Assembly: GCA_026075535.2 (NCBI GenBank)
Contig: AP026547.1
Coordinates: 62,001-126,000, forward strand
Direction of reading: 5' to 3'
DNA from: Tricholoma matsutake
Taxonomy: Eukaryota; Basidiomycota; Agaricomycetes; Agaricales; Tricholomataceae
DNA length: 64,000 nucleotides
Position numbers and translations under genes: made by a program. The notes beneath the pieces were generated by a model. The model made no database searches, was not told the DNA's origin, and saw only the letters and a program-made list of their open reading frames with translations. Positions 45,350-56,922 of the stretch are shown here, one piece after another; within the stretch, counting starts at the first letter, position 1, and each line of letters begins with the position of its first letter.

Positions 45350-45478
45350 TCTGACTGTCCCGGTCAGTCGAGCCGAAATAACTGGGTCATGTGACATTGT
45401 TGATCGCTGATTTAAGGTGCGTCGTGGTTTGAACTTTTCTCTTTTCATTCGATCTCTTCCATCCACCTCCTCGACAAC

Positions 45479-46838
45479 ATGTCTATCCATGCCAAACTTG
45501 CTCTTCCCATCCTCAACCAAGCGAAGTCGATGCCCAAGCCTGGCAAAGCCAAAGAGTTGGATTTTGAGGTATGGGGTTGAGTCTTTTGCAAGAAATTGGT
45601 ATGTCTTTCCTTTTCCTTTGCTTATCTGTTTCTTGACATCGTTGATAGGCTGAATACGGCGACCTGATCGGGTCATTTGACAAGGCATGCGACGAGCGTG
45701 TGCAAGCTACATTGGACCGATAGGCCTCTTCGCACCTTTCACTTGGGAGGATTGGGTTTCATGGGGTGGAAAATATCTTTTTGAGGAGTACTCAAGGAGA
45801 ATCGAGGGGGAGAGGCAAAGAGAGGAGGAGAGAGTTGCTTGGGAGGTGGCCATTGAGGCCAAAGCGAAGAGGATTGAGGAGCAATGAGACACACTGGTCA
45901 AGGCACATTGAACCTTCTTGGCTAACGTCTGGGCCAAAACCATGTCAAAGGACAAATTCTGCGATTGTACGGCCGCGCTCGAGCTCATGTGCCTCTCGAT
46001 CAATCAGGACGAAGCCGCAGACGTAGAAGAACCTCTGGTTGACAACCTACCAGACATCGAGCAGATCGTTGAGAAGAGGAAGGCAGACGAGATGGACGAT
46101 GAGGAGGAAGGTGAGGACGAGCTCGATGAGGAACCTGTGGTCACGAAGCGGGTGCGGCTAGAGGAAGGTGACTTGATCACCTTCCATGGGCCGGTAAGTG
46201 GTCATTCTATGTCGATATCGTTAAGACTAATTATGCTTTCGATGTTGGTTTAGTGTGATCATTGCACCGGGCTGAAGACCTCTCCGGAATGCATTGTCAA
46301 GGAGGGCGCCCCGAAGTGCAAGAAATGCACTCAGGGGCTGCAGGGGTGCTACTGGGAGGGAGTATCAAGGAGAGGACTCCATCAAGGCGAGTCGAGGAAA
46401 ATGGTGGGCTCCAAGCGAGCAACACAAAGTACTGCGGAGTCGACGGAAGTGTCGACTCCAAGACATAGTAAGTGATCCTTTTTGATAACCAGTACGATCG
46501 CTAATCTGTATGATTACTTAGCCATATGCATTTGGGCTATCCAGCCCATCCAAAACGCGGAGGCCAGGCCCTCGAAAGTCGATGAGCACCCAAAATGAAC
46601 GGTGAAGGCAAAGCCAAAGACGGCTGAGAAGGAGAAGGGGAGGGTAAAGGTGAAAGCTAGAGAATGAGAGGTCGAACCCGAGGTTGTGGGTGCAGTTGAG
46701 GAGGAGATGACAGCGTCGGATGCAGCGCGACTCCGCCATCGGTATCTCGCAGAAGTGCTGGTGCACAAGAAGTTGGAAGTGGAAGTGCTGATGGAAGAGA
46801 TCGAGGTTTTGGAGAGGAAGTGGGAGGAATCCCAATAG
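45479..46838 (+). pseudogene. Spliced Zn2Cys6-like gene carried antisense in gypsy F
   Basis: Four exons on the strand opposite to the element. Exon 1 starts MSIHAKLALPILNQ (45479). Intron 1 is GTATGG..GATAG (45569-45648), intron 2 GTAAGT..TTTAG (46194-46253) and intron 3 GTAAGT..CTTAG (46468-46521). The protein has FAPFTWEDWVSWGGKYLFEE, a Glu/Arg-rich helix, an acidic DDEEEGEDELDEE, and directly after intron 2 a cluster spaced CX2CX8CX8CX2CX6C (CDHC ... CKKC ... C). A Lys-rich segment (KAKPKTAEKEKGRVKVKARE) and a C-terminal coiled coil (KKLEVEVLMEEIEVLERKW) follow. The Cys spacing is close to fungal Zn2Cys6 DNA-binding domains. One frameshift near 45710 and TGA codons at Arg positions (45886, 45909, 46594 and 46664, approximate) disable this copy. 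Function unknown; DNA binding is inferred. Confidence 0.7.
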
Positions 46839-47060
46839 AAATTTGTTGTATTGTTTTAATTTTATCGTTTTTCTTGTGTCTGAGTGAAATGAGTTTGAAA
46901 TGAGAAATATTGCATGCGATCAAAGCCAGGAAATGTAAAATATATGCGGAAAAAAAACATAGGAGAGAAAAAGAAAAAGAAAGTAAGACAGACAATTCAT
47001 CAAAACAAGACATAGGGGAAAGGCTCAGATGTGTTTTGCATGAGTATGAGGTCACCTTTT
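46839..47060. other. Gap between the antisense gene and integrase
   Basis: AT-rich; would be the 3' flank of the antisense gene. It contains an A-rich run near 46950. No ORF of interest. Confidence 0.5.
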
Positions 47061-48130
47061 TCAAAATTGTAGTCTCGAATGGTTTGCTTGTGAACTTCTT
47101 CGAAGTGTTTCGCAGCTTCTCGTCGAGCAGTGTAGACTCTCGAGTAGAGTACTTTGAGATCGGTTGAGCATTTCTGTAGTGCGATAGTGCATCAGGCGAT
47201 GAGATTGGTGGAGGAGAGTATCGAATTGGGTGGTGGTTGTAGATATGTCGCTTCTGAAATGTTGAGAGGGATGAGTGGATGAGAACCTGTGATCACAAAA
47301 TAGGGCGAACAGCCCATTCGTTTTCAAACTGTTACCCATTCTGCCCAAAAGACCGAGTAGGTCCCAACCGACCATCGAGTTTGATCACCATCGACAGCCT
47401 TGTAGAGTGATTGTCGTACATCGAAGTGGGCTCATTCGACGAGACCATTGGCACAAGAATTGTACCCACTTATCCGAATGTGATTGATATGATATCGCTT
47501 CGACAAATACTCAAGAGCAGAAAGAAATGCTGTGCTGTTGTCAGTAATGATCTCATAAAGCGAGCCCCAACAACAAATGATTTCTTTGAAGATCCAATCG
47601 CCGATGGTCTTTGCTGTTTTGTTGCAAAGCATCCTGAACTCCGGCCAGTATGATATCGAACATCGACCTTGTACTATATAGCGATATCCGCTGGAAGGCG
47701 GCATGTGCATTGTGTTGATGTAGACTTTTCTGAATAGAGGAGCGGGTGTGGTGATGATTGGTGGAATAAGGAGATTTCGAGTTTGTCACAACTGACAGTA
47801 GTGGCACGTTTGGATGTACCATGCGATATCGGCTTTCAGGTTGGGCCACCAGAATCATAGTGTGACATGAGATTTCATGGCGAAGATTGTTTTGTGGCCG
47901 ATATGGTCATGCAACAACCAGATAATATTGTTGCGATGGTCTGGAATCATGACGATCTTGTGTTTGCCGTGACAATCTTTTCGCCATAGTTTTCCGGAAT
48001 CTATGAAGAACTTGGTGCAATATCACATGAAGGTAGCATACTCTGTGTCTGATAGATGTGGGGGTCGCACCATCTCGTCTAACCATCTATGAACAAGCAG
48101 TAATCATTCATCTTCTTTCTTTGATTTGTC
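47061..48130 (-). pseudogene. Gypsy F integrase
   Basis: Minus-strand pieces give a zinc-region remnant (HVWYIQTCHYCQL-like near 47800) and the core MHMPPSSGYRYIVQGRCSIS. Asp and Asn lie in EIITDNSTAF, and Glu in YNSCANGLVE. Then QSLYKAVDGDQTRWS, GCSPYFVITGSHPLIPL and the C-terminal FEEVHKQTIRDYNFEKGDL follow, ending near 47040-47061. Stops and frame changes near 47390 and 47320 break it. It belongs to the same lineage as the RT at 48818-49774. Confidence 0.75.
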
Positions 48131-48158
48131 CGATCAAGGTATGTCTTTGTATGAAATG

Positions 48159-48177
48159 TCCTCCCCCTTACTGAAAT
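48159..48177 (-). promoter_or_regulatory. Second (central) copy of the polypurine tract
   Basis: Nineteen bases (TCCTCCCCCTTACTGAAAT on the plus strand) identical to the 3' tract at 45331-45349. Both are followed 20-45 bases later by GTCATGTGACA. It lies between RNase H and integrase, internal to pol. Position and identity suggest a central polypurine tract, but a local duplication is an alternative. Confidence 0.55.
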
Positions 48178-48199
48178 CCGAAGCTTGGGTGAAAGTGGG

Positions 48200-50062
48200 A
48201 TAAGTCATGTGACAGGGGAGAGGTCGAATCAAGATTGGGTTGATTTGGTGAATGAAACCATGTAGTTTGTCAATCCAGTCACCAAATTCTTCTTCTACTT
48301 CGACATTGTCGTCTTCGGTTTGTCAAGGACATCGCAAAAGACCATCCGGCCCATGGTGCATACCTGCAACATGAACTAGCATGAAGTGGAACATTAGAAT
48401 GGAAACTATCCATTGGTTTATGCTAGCACTAGGCGCAATATTGGGATTTGAGAGCATGCCTTTGATATACCTCGCATCGACCTTGACAATAAGGTTTTGT
48501 ACCCCTATCAAATATAAACGAAGTGCCCCAAGGGCTCAATATAGACCATAAAGTTCGAGTTTCAGTTGTGAAAACTGGGATTTGTGGTCGTTGAGCATGA
48601 TCGAGCCAAATTGACTGTAGTATCGCTTTCGAGGGTTATCACGGTCGCATTGCGTTAGGAAATAGCCGATGGCGATGCTCGCTGTGTCGACTGCAAGGAT
48701 TACTGGGGTGTTCAAGGTATTGTCGATGGCTTGAATTGCTGGCAAGTTTAGAAGTGCATGCTTGAGATCTTCTTGCGCTGCTCCCTGAGATGGGCCGAAT
48801 TCGAAGGGCACATCTTTTCAAGTAAGATTGATTAGTGCTCGATGTGCAAAACTCTGAATGAAAATTTGACAAACTCCAATCATTCCTAAGAATGCCTTAA
48901 CTTCTGTCAGCATACAACATGGACCCCATTTCTGGATCTTATTGATACGCATCGGGTCAGCCATTTGGCCTTGAATATTGCATCGATGACCTAAAATGAT
49001 TATCTCGGGGACACAAGCAAATAATTTTGGTCCAGAGAACGTCCCACCACAATACTTCATGGGCTGGACGATGCGATTTAGGTTCTCGAAATGCTCCCAT
49101 ACGAATCGTCGAATGCCTGAGTTGTCGACGATCGTTTCATAAGACCCACCGATCGTTTGATATTCTGATTTCTGACCCTTCACCGGTGTGTCATCGATAT
49201 AAGGGATCATGATGTGAGGGACCTCGGGTTGTAGGATGAAAGTTACGCCGTCATGTAGGATCGGAACCCAGTTTGTCCAACCCATCGGTAGGGTGACGAT
49301 TTGGAGTGCACTGAATGGGGTCTGGAAAGTCGTTAGATCTTGAGAGGATTCAGATACGAGCCTTTCATTGAATGCAACATATAAATCCAACATTCCTCCA
49401 CAAGTGCGTCCTCCAAACTGTTCGGCTAAATGCTCGGGGATCGGGACGACACCTGAGTGCTGAATCATAACTTGGTTTAGCAGCTCGAGGCTGTGGACTA
49501 TTTGGAGCGATTTTGCATCTTTCTTCACAACGCAAAACCATCACGATTGGTATGACGCGTTCGACGACTTGTAGACTCCTGCTTCAATCTTCTTTTTCAG
49601 CATCTCGCAAATATGTTCATACAAACCGGGTGTTATGGGGATATTGTGTTCGACCCAAGGGGTATGAGGGACAACTGGGAACTCGATAGGGGGGAAGAAA
49701 TCGGGTTGAAACCTTCCTCGTTCGTTTTCTGTCCATGCGAACCCTGCTTGCTGGTTTCGAATGAAGTCATGCATGAGGTCTCATTCTTGAGGCCATAAGA
49801 AATCGCCTGGATGATTTCGATCGATGATGTTTTTGTGTTCGAGGTTATATTGAGGAGTTGGTTTGAATATTGGAGGATGGGGATTTAGTAAAGGCATGTC
49901 TTGGAGGGGATTGCCCTCGATGCGTTGAATAATTCTAAAATGATTGGGTAGTCTGGCCACGATTGGACAGACCTTCTGTGCAACTGGTTTATACTTTTTC
50001 TTTGTCGATAAATAACTAGACTGTCGATTGTTGGAAATAACTGAGGAAGGGAAAACATACAA
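48200..50062 (-). pseudogene. Gypsy F reverse transcriptase and RNase H
   Basis: An N-terminal linker (FRIIQRIEGNPLQDMPLLNP) and FAWTENERGRF lead to the RT: GVYKSSNASYQS-stop-WFCVVKKD, LQIVHSLELLNQVMIQHSG, then MGWTNWVPILHDGVTFIL and the catalytic IPYIDDTPVKG, followed by KYCGGTFSGPKLFACVPEI and KAFLGMIGVCQIFI. RNase H is at 48323-48811 (VILAVDTASIAIGYFLTQC, YSQFGSIMLNDHKSQFSQLK) and ends with HVAGMHHGPDGLLRCP. TGA and frame changes occur at about 49540, 48815 and 48535. Confidence 0.88.
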
Positions 50063-50430
50063 TGAAGAAGTTCACATAGGTATAAACACCATCAAGGTAT
50101 TTCGAGGAACATGGAACTCGTCGCACGCAGATAAATATAGGTTGGAAAGTGTCGCAGATAATTCTTTGGAGGAGTTGATTTTGGGGATATTTGCAGTGCG
50201 CTTGATAAATATAGAGGAGTCAGAAGAGTCAAACGAGATGATGAAAGCGCACTGTTCCGAAATTTCATTCTCTAACGCTGAAAATCCTCTCGAACTACTT
50301 TTTGATGATGGTGCGATCGAGGTATTGAGGGAATGGTAGTGGTCTGAGTTGAGTTAGGATCACATATTGTGATGGTTTGGGCTTCGTTCCAATAGTTTCT
50401 AATGATGCTTTCCATTAAGACGTCGAAAGG

Positions 50431-50710
50431 TCATCCGAGTAGAATATTGTAAGCCAGGTCCCAAATAATATGTATCTGCATGTATAAGGTGATTCCACTG
50501 AGATTGCAGGGCACGTTGCATGCTAAGCCGAGTGTTTCATCCACAGTCCCATTGGCAGGCTGCATCAGAAGCCTAATCAAGGAGTTGTATGCTAGACCGA
50601 GTTTGTGGCAAACATCTTCAGCCATCAATATGATCAAGGAACCGGGATCGACAACACTTTCTACCTGGTTGTTACCATGATATAGGTCTCGTATGTGTCA
50701 GGCACGATGA
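50431..50710 (-). pseudogene. Gypsy F protease
   Basis: The frame reads VESVVDPGSLIILMAEDVCH, then ANGTVDETLGLACNVPCNLS and IHIIWDLAYNILLG. That fits an aspartic protease with a DPG active-site triplet in place of D(S/T)G and the flap and second-half motifs, but it is short. I think DPG is normal for this gypsy lineage, though that is from memory. The stretch 50063-50430 between it and RT is a linker without a clear domain. Confidence 0.6.
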
Positions 50711-50759
50711 TCGTGTCAGGACTAAACATGTTTGTTGCATTGTTTCCGGATTGTGGGAC

Positions 50760-52742
50760 TCATTTCAGTGTGACCTGTTCTCTCCATTTTGTTTGAACCT
50801 CGGGTGAAAGCGAGAGTAATTCTTCAGATGTCAGCATGACGATTGGCATCTTCATTGAGCGCACAAATATATTGTGCACGATTTTCTTGTTCTGTACTGG
50901 TGCCTGTGTCACATACGATGGTCCGTCTTTTTCCTTACCCTTTGATGCCCCAGCAAAGTTCCTTTTGTGTGGTGGCAAATAGGCATTCTCCCTGACCGAT
51001 GCATATGGGTGTACCGAGGTTTGCATTGGGGGTATGGTGGTCAATGGCAAAGTGGTCGATGCGGGAGACGTCGATGTCGATGTTGGAGCAGTAGTTGAAG
51101 TCGAAGGGTTGACCGTTGTTGATGAAGATGTCGAGGGTGGTGGGACTGGAGCAGTAGATGTTGATGATGCAGGGATGGGGGTTGTCATGGCTGGAACCGA
51201 ATTTTGAACCTCTTTGTTCAGACACAAAAATGGTCGACCACTTTGAAGCGCAAATATTTCGTGCTCGAGAGCCGCTATTCTATCTTCAGAGTCAGCTGTC
51301 AATGTTGAATTATGATAAATGCCTTTTGTCTCTGATCCCAATGTAGAAATGGCGTCAGACTCTGTTATCAAAGTGATCGCAGCCAAGGTTGAACTAGTCG
51401 AAGTTGAAGGTGCCGATGGTGCGATGCTGAATAAAAGTGTGGCTGCTGGGGTTGTGTCTGGGTAGCGTTTCCACCATTCATCGATCTGTTCCTTGATAAA
51501 CCTGCCAGGGATACTTCGAGTGGTGGATTGTCCATTTGGAAGTACAATCTTTCCTTCCACATTTCTCTTACACTTCCCTTCATTCAAGTATGACTGACAA
51601 ACCATACAGTCAGGAATAAAATGTCCCGATAAACTGCAAAATATGCAAAGGAGTGTGTCGATGTGTGCCTGTCTGTCTGCCAAATTAGTGCAAGGATTTT
51701 TAGTACCTGCGATATGCGTAGCAATGGTGCTAGCAAATCGTTCGAACATCATGTTTAGATCTTCAGTTTTAATCGTAATAGTTCCAGGTGATGAGGTGAC
51801 CATATTTCCGATGTTCGATGTCGAGTGCAATGAGGAAGTTGATTGGTGGATTACTGAGTTCGATGTGTTGGAGCCTGCTAGTACAAATTTTGTGGCATCA
51901 TGAATGTCGTTGAGTGGATATGGATTGTCAGGATAATGGTTGGGGAATTTGAGTTTGAGTTGTCGAGCGATTCAAGTCCATAAGCTGGGTTGGAATCCTC
52001 GAACATAAGCTCTGCTTTGCTCGGCTTCCAAGATCCTATTCTTTGCTCGCAAAAAGTGAGTAATGTTGTAGAATGCGCAATAATACATTCCTAGATCGCT
52101 TGCATCAAATATCCCAATGCATAGCTGTTCTCCCACTAATTTGTCCATGTCTGATATGCTCCACTTGTGATTGTCTTCTGAGCCAGGATAGAGTTTGTGT
52201 ACTGCTGTTCAAAATTTGTTGAATGATGTGCTGGGTTGATACTCTGGAAGCAATTCCCAGAGTTTGGAAGAGTCGATGTCGAGGTAGTGACAAGCGTGTT
52301 TCTTCATTAGATTCGATTCAGTAACGCTGCAGGTCGGGAATAATAGTTCAAGCTCTTCGAAGTATCGTTGAAGCTCTCGAGGCTGAGTTGGGTCGAATTT
52401 CGGAGCGGTCGAGTGCCCACAAGCTGGCATCGCAGTTTGGGTAGTCATGAATGTGATGACTCTAGGGGTAGGGGTTAAGACTTGTGTAATAGATGGTAGG
52501 GGTGTCGAAGTTGTTGGAAGGATGAACAAAGAGGTCGATGATGATGATGAAGAAGTAGATGATGATGTGGAAGGCAATGATATAGGTGAAGGAAATAGTC
52601 TACAATGAGTAGATTCTGCTTCGGAAACTGGAATTAGAATGTCTCCCAATTGTTTGAGAGATTCAAAGGCATGGCGAGTATCGATACAAAGGGTTCTTGC
52701 TTGTGTTGGCCTAAGCCGAGGAAGTCGAGGTTGGTCCGACAA
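50760..52742 (-). pseudogene. Gypsy F Gag
   Basis: The N-terminal part (52209-52742) begins SDQPRLPRLRPTQARTLC and carries a Ser-rich stretch and the Gag core (DPTQPRELQRYFEELELLFP, KKHACHYLDIDSSKLWELLP). After a stop it continues (NHKWSISDMDKLVGEQ, QSRAYVRGFQPSLW) into the 356-codon frame 50760-51830. That frame has a CCHC knuckle CIFCSLSGHFIPDC, then NEGKCKRNVEGKIVLPNGQ, WWKRYPDTTPAA and a long Thr/Ser/Pro-rich region. This architecture matches the agaricomycete gypsy lineage annotated with DUF4100 (from memory). Confidence 0.8.
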
Positions 52743-52780
52743 TGAAATGATTCAGAAACCCTTGCGGTGGGCTCCAAAAA

Positions 52781-53964
52781 TGATGGTACTCAACCCAGGA
52801 AAACCACCTAAACTGCCGATGAGGCAATCGATGATATTTGCAACGAGTCAGAGGAAGGTTGCGAGTCATTCCAAATGTTCATGGCCCAACCGATGGGAAG
52901 ATGACCAGTTGGTACTAGTTGTGAAGGTAGTGCTATGAGAGACGAAGGCGTTTGGCATGGTCTGATCAAGTATCAATCGATATTGAGGGTGATCAATGAG
53001 ATCGATGGCGAACGAGTTTATCGTCAATGGTTGATGTGTGAATTCTGGAGACCTTTTGATAGGTTGATAGTATATGAAGGGTGCGGCAAATTGCTATGAA
53101 GTTTTGGAAGAGTTGCTAGTGCTAATGATGAGAGGATTGAGGGAGGATTGAGGATGCGATGATCGCAGAGGTTTCTCGTCGATTGAGAAAACCCGTGGAG
53201 ACTTAGATTGTTTTAGAAAGTTGATCAGATGCTTAGAACTGTATACGAGACAATATGGGAAGACAATTTCTTGTTATTTCCAAGTAGATACTACAGAGTT
53301 TTATATGTTTTAAAGAAACTTCCTAAAATGGAATGAGAAACATGTGTAGAACATGAGGCAAAAGATATGAGTTAAGGCACAAGGCCATAAAGGAGACTGG
53401 AATCCAAACAAGAAAGATATATATATCTTATGATGAAAGAGTAATAAAGGGAAAGAACTAAAAGAGACTGTCCTTTGTGTATAAACTGCGCTAAGTCTCG
53501 CAATAATGCATCCAGTGGGTTCTGTACGTGATAGGGACTTGGAATGAGGCTGACCTATGATCAGCAGGTTTGAGCATGAGTTGGAATATGTCCTAGTGCA
53601 TGGTCTTCCACCATTTAGATAACGAAGGCAGCACCCAATGTAGCTTGTAGTCTCTCAATATTGATCGATGACACTCGATGATGCTCGCCGATGCTCGATC
53701 ATGGTTGCGGCTGTTCGAAGTTGATTGGGGGTGTTCGATGGTCATGTAGAGGGATCTTAGGGGCTTTTGGGGTAGTCCTAAAGTTGTGCGATGTGGGCTC
53801 TTGATACAATCGGTGTCACTGGTGATGTTTTGACGTGGTCGATATGATATCGCGATTGATAGACTGGGTTGCACTGCGTCTGGGACATTGTAGGAGTTAG
53901 CCGATGTGATTAGAATGATGCTAAAGTGGTGAATCGGTCCTTGAGCCAAGGAGACGACCTATCA
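52781..53964 (-). repeat. 5' LTR of gypsy F
   Basis: The 1184-bp partner of 44138-45330. On the minus strand the LTR ends ..ACCATCA at 52781, followed by TTTTTGGAGCCCACCGC, the presumed primer-binding region. The plus-strand right end is GACGACCTATCA at 53964. Confidence 0.93.
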
Positions 53965-53973
53965 ACGAGTGAC

Positions 53974-56341
53974 CATCATGACTTTTGAGGAACCTGACAT
54001 GGTAAGAGCTATGTATTTTGTGTGTGGCACAATTATAGCATCGGTATGATTTAGACTTCAAATTGTAACCCACCAATACACACTCAATGGAATGCTCAAA
54101 TATTGTGGGATTATCCTTCTTGGGAATAAGTATGAAGGCGCGGCACCCAATCTCTCGTAGGTAAGAGTAGTTGGGTTTTCGTTTGTTCCATAGTTCCCAA
54201 GATGTATATCCTTGGAGTGAGTGAGTTGTAGTTTTTGCATGTAAATGAGATGCTGTAAGATAGAATTCATCCCAGAGATATGGTGGTAAGCACAAGTAGA
54301 TTCACATTGTATGAGCTTTGGCCATAAGTGTCCAGTGCATGTGCTCAATGCGGCCAATGTGTGCAGAAGTGTGAGGGGCTGTAAATTGATGATCAGTCCC
54401 TTGTGTCTTCAGCCACGCTTCCATCTCATGTGACTTCAATTCATCATTGTCAGTGACATATGTACCAACTTTGTTGCGAAGGGGTATCAACCAAGGGAAT
54501 GATGTATAGTTGTCAACAATGTCCATGACATAAGAATTCCCAGTATGTGATTTCACAGCATGCGGTCCAGACAAATCCGCCCAAACTTTCTCTAATTTCC
54601 TCATCGCCCTATGACCTGGCCCTTCTTCATGCTTCTTTGGAACAGGGGTCTTTGTCTGTTTACCGAGTACACATGATTCACATTTGGGCAGTCTAAGAGA
54701 GGACATAACAGGCGCACCTGTGAGTGTCCCTTTCTTGGCCATATCCCACAATGATTGATAATTTGCATGACCAAGGCAACGATGCCATGTCTCCAGAGTA
54801 GGGGACTTGTGTACAGCAAGAGTGTGATCGGCAGCTGCAGAGTGAATGTCAAGTGAGTAGAGTTTCTTGGAGAGTCGAGAGCCCAGGGCAATGAGTGCAC
54901 CAGTGGATTTATCAGTGAACCAACAATTATTGTTGTCAAAATGAGTGGTGACATTGGAGTTGTTGGCCAGTATACCCACAGAGATGAGGTGGGCTGTCGA
55001 TTGTGGGATGTATAGGGCATTATGTAAGATGATTGATGCGCCCCAAGCTATTTTCAATTTAATATCACCGACACCAACAGCGGCAATAGACGTGCCTCCC
55101 ACACCTTTGACAGAACGGGGTGAAGTCAGATGAAGTGTAAGGAAATCACCACAGTCAGGTGAAATGTGTATGGTTGCCCCTGAATCTACTATAAATGGGG
55201 AGTTGTCTAGGGAAAGTTGTGACTGTCGAGTTTGGTTAAGGGGTTCCACAGTGAAGACATTGTCGGGAGGTGTGGAAGTGTATTGATTCCAATTGATGGA
55301 AGTGATCGCCTCTTCCTCAATGGCAACCCATCCATCATATTCCACTGCTTCAATAGACATGGAGGGAAGGGGGTCACAGGCAAGGCCAGCAAACTTGGGG
55401 CAGGGGGGAAGAGGGTTATCCTCGAAATCCACCATAAATGTATAAGCCTGCCCATTGACGTCTCTCACCATAATCGGAGTTTTGGAAGTGGCGGAGCTGG
55501 GGGTCTTCCTCTTGATCACCAGCTTATGAGCAGTCCTAGTCTCCTCAATGGTATTTCCTGCCATACCACCCCTGGGTTTGATACAGTACTCTGTCATATG
55601 CCCAGTCTTTTTACAGGCTGGGTTTCCACAAATTACTGTGCTGGTCAATTTGTTGGGTTTGGTGCGGGCAGTAAGGGCAACGTGAGAGCATGAGTCCACA
55701 CGTTGATCATTCTCAAGCAAAGACTGTTTGTTCTCCAGGAACAAATGGATGTCCTTGGACCCATATGGGGAGGAATCAGTCGAAGTGGCGATGTCACGGG
55801 AAATGATGGAGTGCACGTGAGGAAAATTATCGCTAAATGAATTAAGGAGTGCTATGCAACAAAGAAGGTCAGCCTTTATATCCCCCATGGCAAAGGTGTG
55901 TTCAATGAGAGCACAAATTTTCTCCACTGTTGCAGGAAGTGGGACATCCTTTGTGCATTGAATAGAAAGCACTTGTTGAAGTAGTTGGACCTGGCAAACT
56001 GGCCCCTCTTTCTGATGTCGGTTCTGGAGTGTTGTCCAATTGACATCAGGGCCTTTCTCTTTGTCAAGGAATGCATGCTCGGGTGGAGTAATGCTGGATG
56101 AAAGGTAAGCATGCACGAGATGGTGGTTGGCCTTCCAATTGATGAGGGCATGCAGCTCCGCTGAAGTAGGTTCAGGGATTTCATTCACGATGTACTCATA
56201 AAGGCCGTTCAGGGAGAGAGCAATACTGATTTCCTTGCACCATTCTTTGTAGTTGGACTTGAGTTTATTGAGCTTCTCACTGGAGTACTGAACTGAGATT
56301 TTGATAAGGGAAATGGAAGGCAGGCTAGTTTCTGTAGTCAT
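53974..56341 (-). pseudogene. Copia E Gag, protease and integrase
   Basis: A 679-codon frame (54302-56341) begins MTTETSLPSISLIKI. It includes the Gag core (YKEWCKEISIALSLNGLYEY, LLQQVLSIQCTKD) and a variant zinc knuckle CGNPACKKTGHMTEYC (CX4CX4HX4C). The protease has FIVDSGATIHISPD. The pre-integrase region (LETWHRCLGHANYQSLWDM ... CESCVLGKQ) and the core start (WADLSGPHAVKSHTG) follow. A TGA at 54302, expected to be Arg (KAHTM-stop-IYLCLPP), precedes the integrase C-terminal part to KSHDGHS near 53974, where gypsy F interrupts. Apart from that stop and the insertion this half is well preserved. Confidence 0.92.
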
Positions 56342-56537
56342 ATTGTGGGTGGGGATATCAGAGTGGCAAATAGGTGGATGGTGAAAGACAAAGGGGGGGG
56401 GAACATGTCGGGAAGCCTGACTCCATTAAGCTCTGATCCGAGATCTAGATGATCACAAAAAAAAATGATTAAGAATGACGTAGTTAGACGTCCAGTGGCT
56501 AGGAGATTTTCTTCCATCATTTAAACGTGACGGGAGT

Positions 56538-56547
56538 GCCCATAACC
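56538..56547 (-). other. Primer-binding site of copia E
   Basis: On the minus strand GGTTATGGGC follows the 5' LTR end (CTACA) directly. It matches the anticodon arm of initiator tRNA-Met in complement, as does the site at 26651-26662 of copia D. The leader from here to the Gag start at 56341 is about 200 bp and holds no ORF. Confidence 0.75.
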
Positions 56548-56922
56548 TGTAGAAAATCAATCCTAGTGTAAACAAGAATGAACTCAGTCTCTGTACAAGT
56601 GACTATATTCTGGATATACTGTACCTAGTGTAAACAAGAATGAACTATACAACATACAGTAAGTAATGATCCATGTCTGTAATAAGGTCAGTACTCACCT
56701 CAGTCTCTGTACAAGTGACTGAGGTGGTAGGGTAATTATGTACTGTATATATATATGTATCGTGTAAGATAAAGAGGAGTAGGCATAAAGGTATGTATGA
56801 TATAGATCTGGACACACACCTCAAAGGGATCACACTAAATATAGTATGCACATCAAAGGGCATGCCGGGATCTGTATATGGTAATACAGTGCTCAGGTGT
56901 GTTCACGGTGTGATTCTCAACA
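56548..56922 (-). repeat. 5' LTR of copia E
   Basis: The 375-bp partner of 41615-41989, with the same ends and duplicated words. Compared with that copy, most differences are C/T or G/A, several at former CpG sites. Confidence 0.95.

Larger units (their letters stand above)
44138..53964 (-). mobile_element. Ty3/gypsy element F with an antisense gene
   Basis: LTRs of about 1.19 kb (44138-45330 and 52781-53964), ends TGAT..ATCA, enclose gag, protease, RT, RNase H and integrase on the minus strand. Between integrase and the 3' LTR there is a spliced gene on the plus strand. A 32-bp partial duplication of the LTR start lies at 44106-44137. It splits the copia E pol between the integrase C-terminus and the RT linker. 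A clean 5-bp target duplication was not found at this junction. It is visibly richer in CpG than the neighbouring elements. Confidence 0.9.
41615..56922 (-). mobile_element. Ty1/copia element E, complete but split by gypsy F
   Basis: Two 375-bp LTRs (41615-41989 and 56548-56922) with TGT..ACA ends bracket gag, protease, integrase, RT and RNase H on the minus strand. A perfect 5-bp target duplication ATTAA flanks it (41610-41614 and 56923-56927). By eye the LTRs differ at about 18 positions, nearly all transitions. Without gypsy F the element is about 5.4 kb, normal for copia. Its polypurine tract (minus strand GAGGAGGAG) abuts the 3' LTR at about 41990-42000. Confidence 0.95.

Noticed and set aside
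45417..45653. Plus-strand ORF starting at 45417
   Set aside because: It overlaps exon 1 of the antisense gene in a different frame and ignores the intron at 45569-45648.
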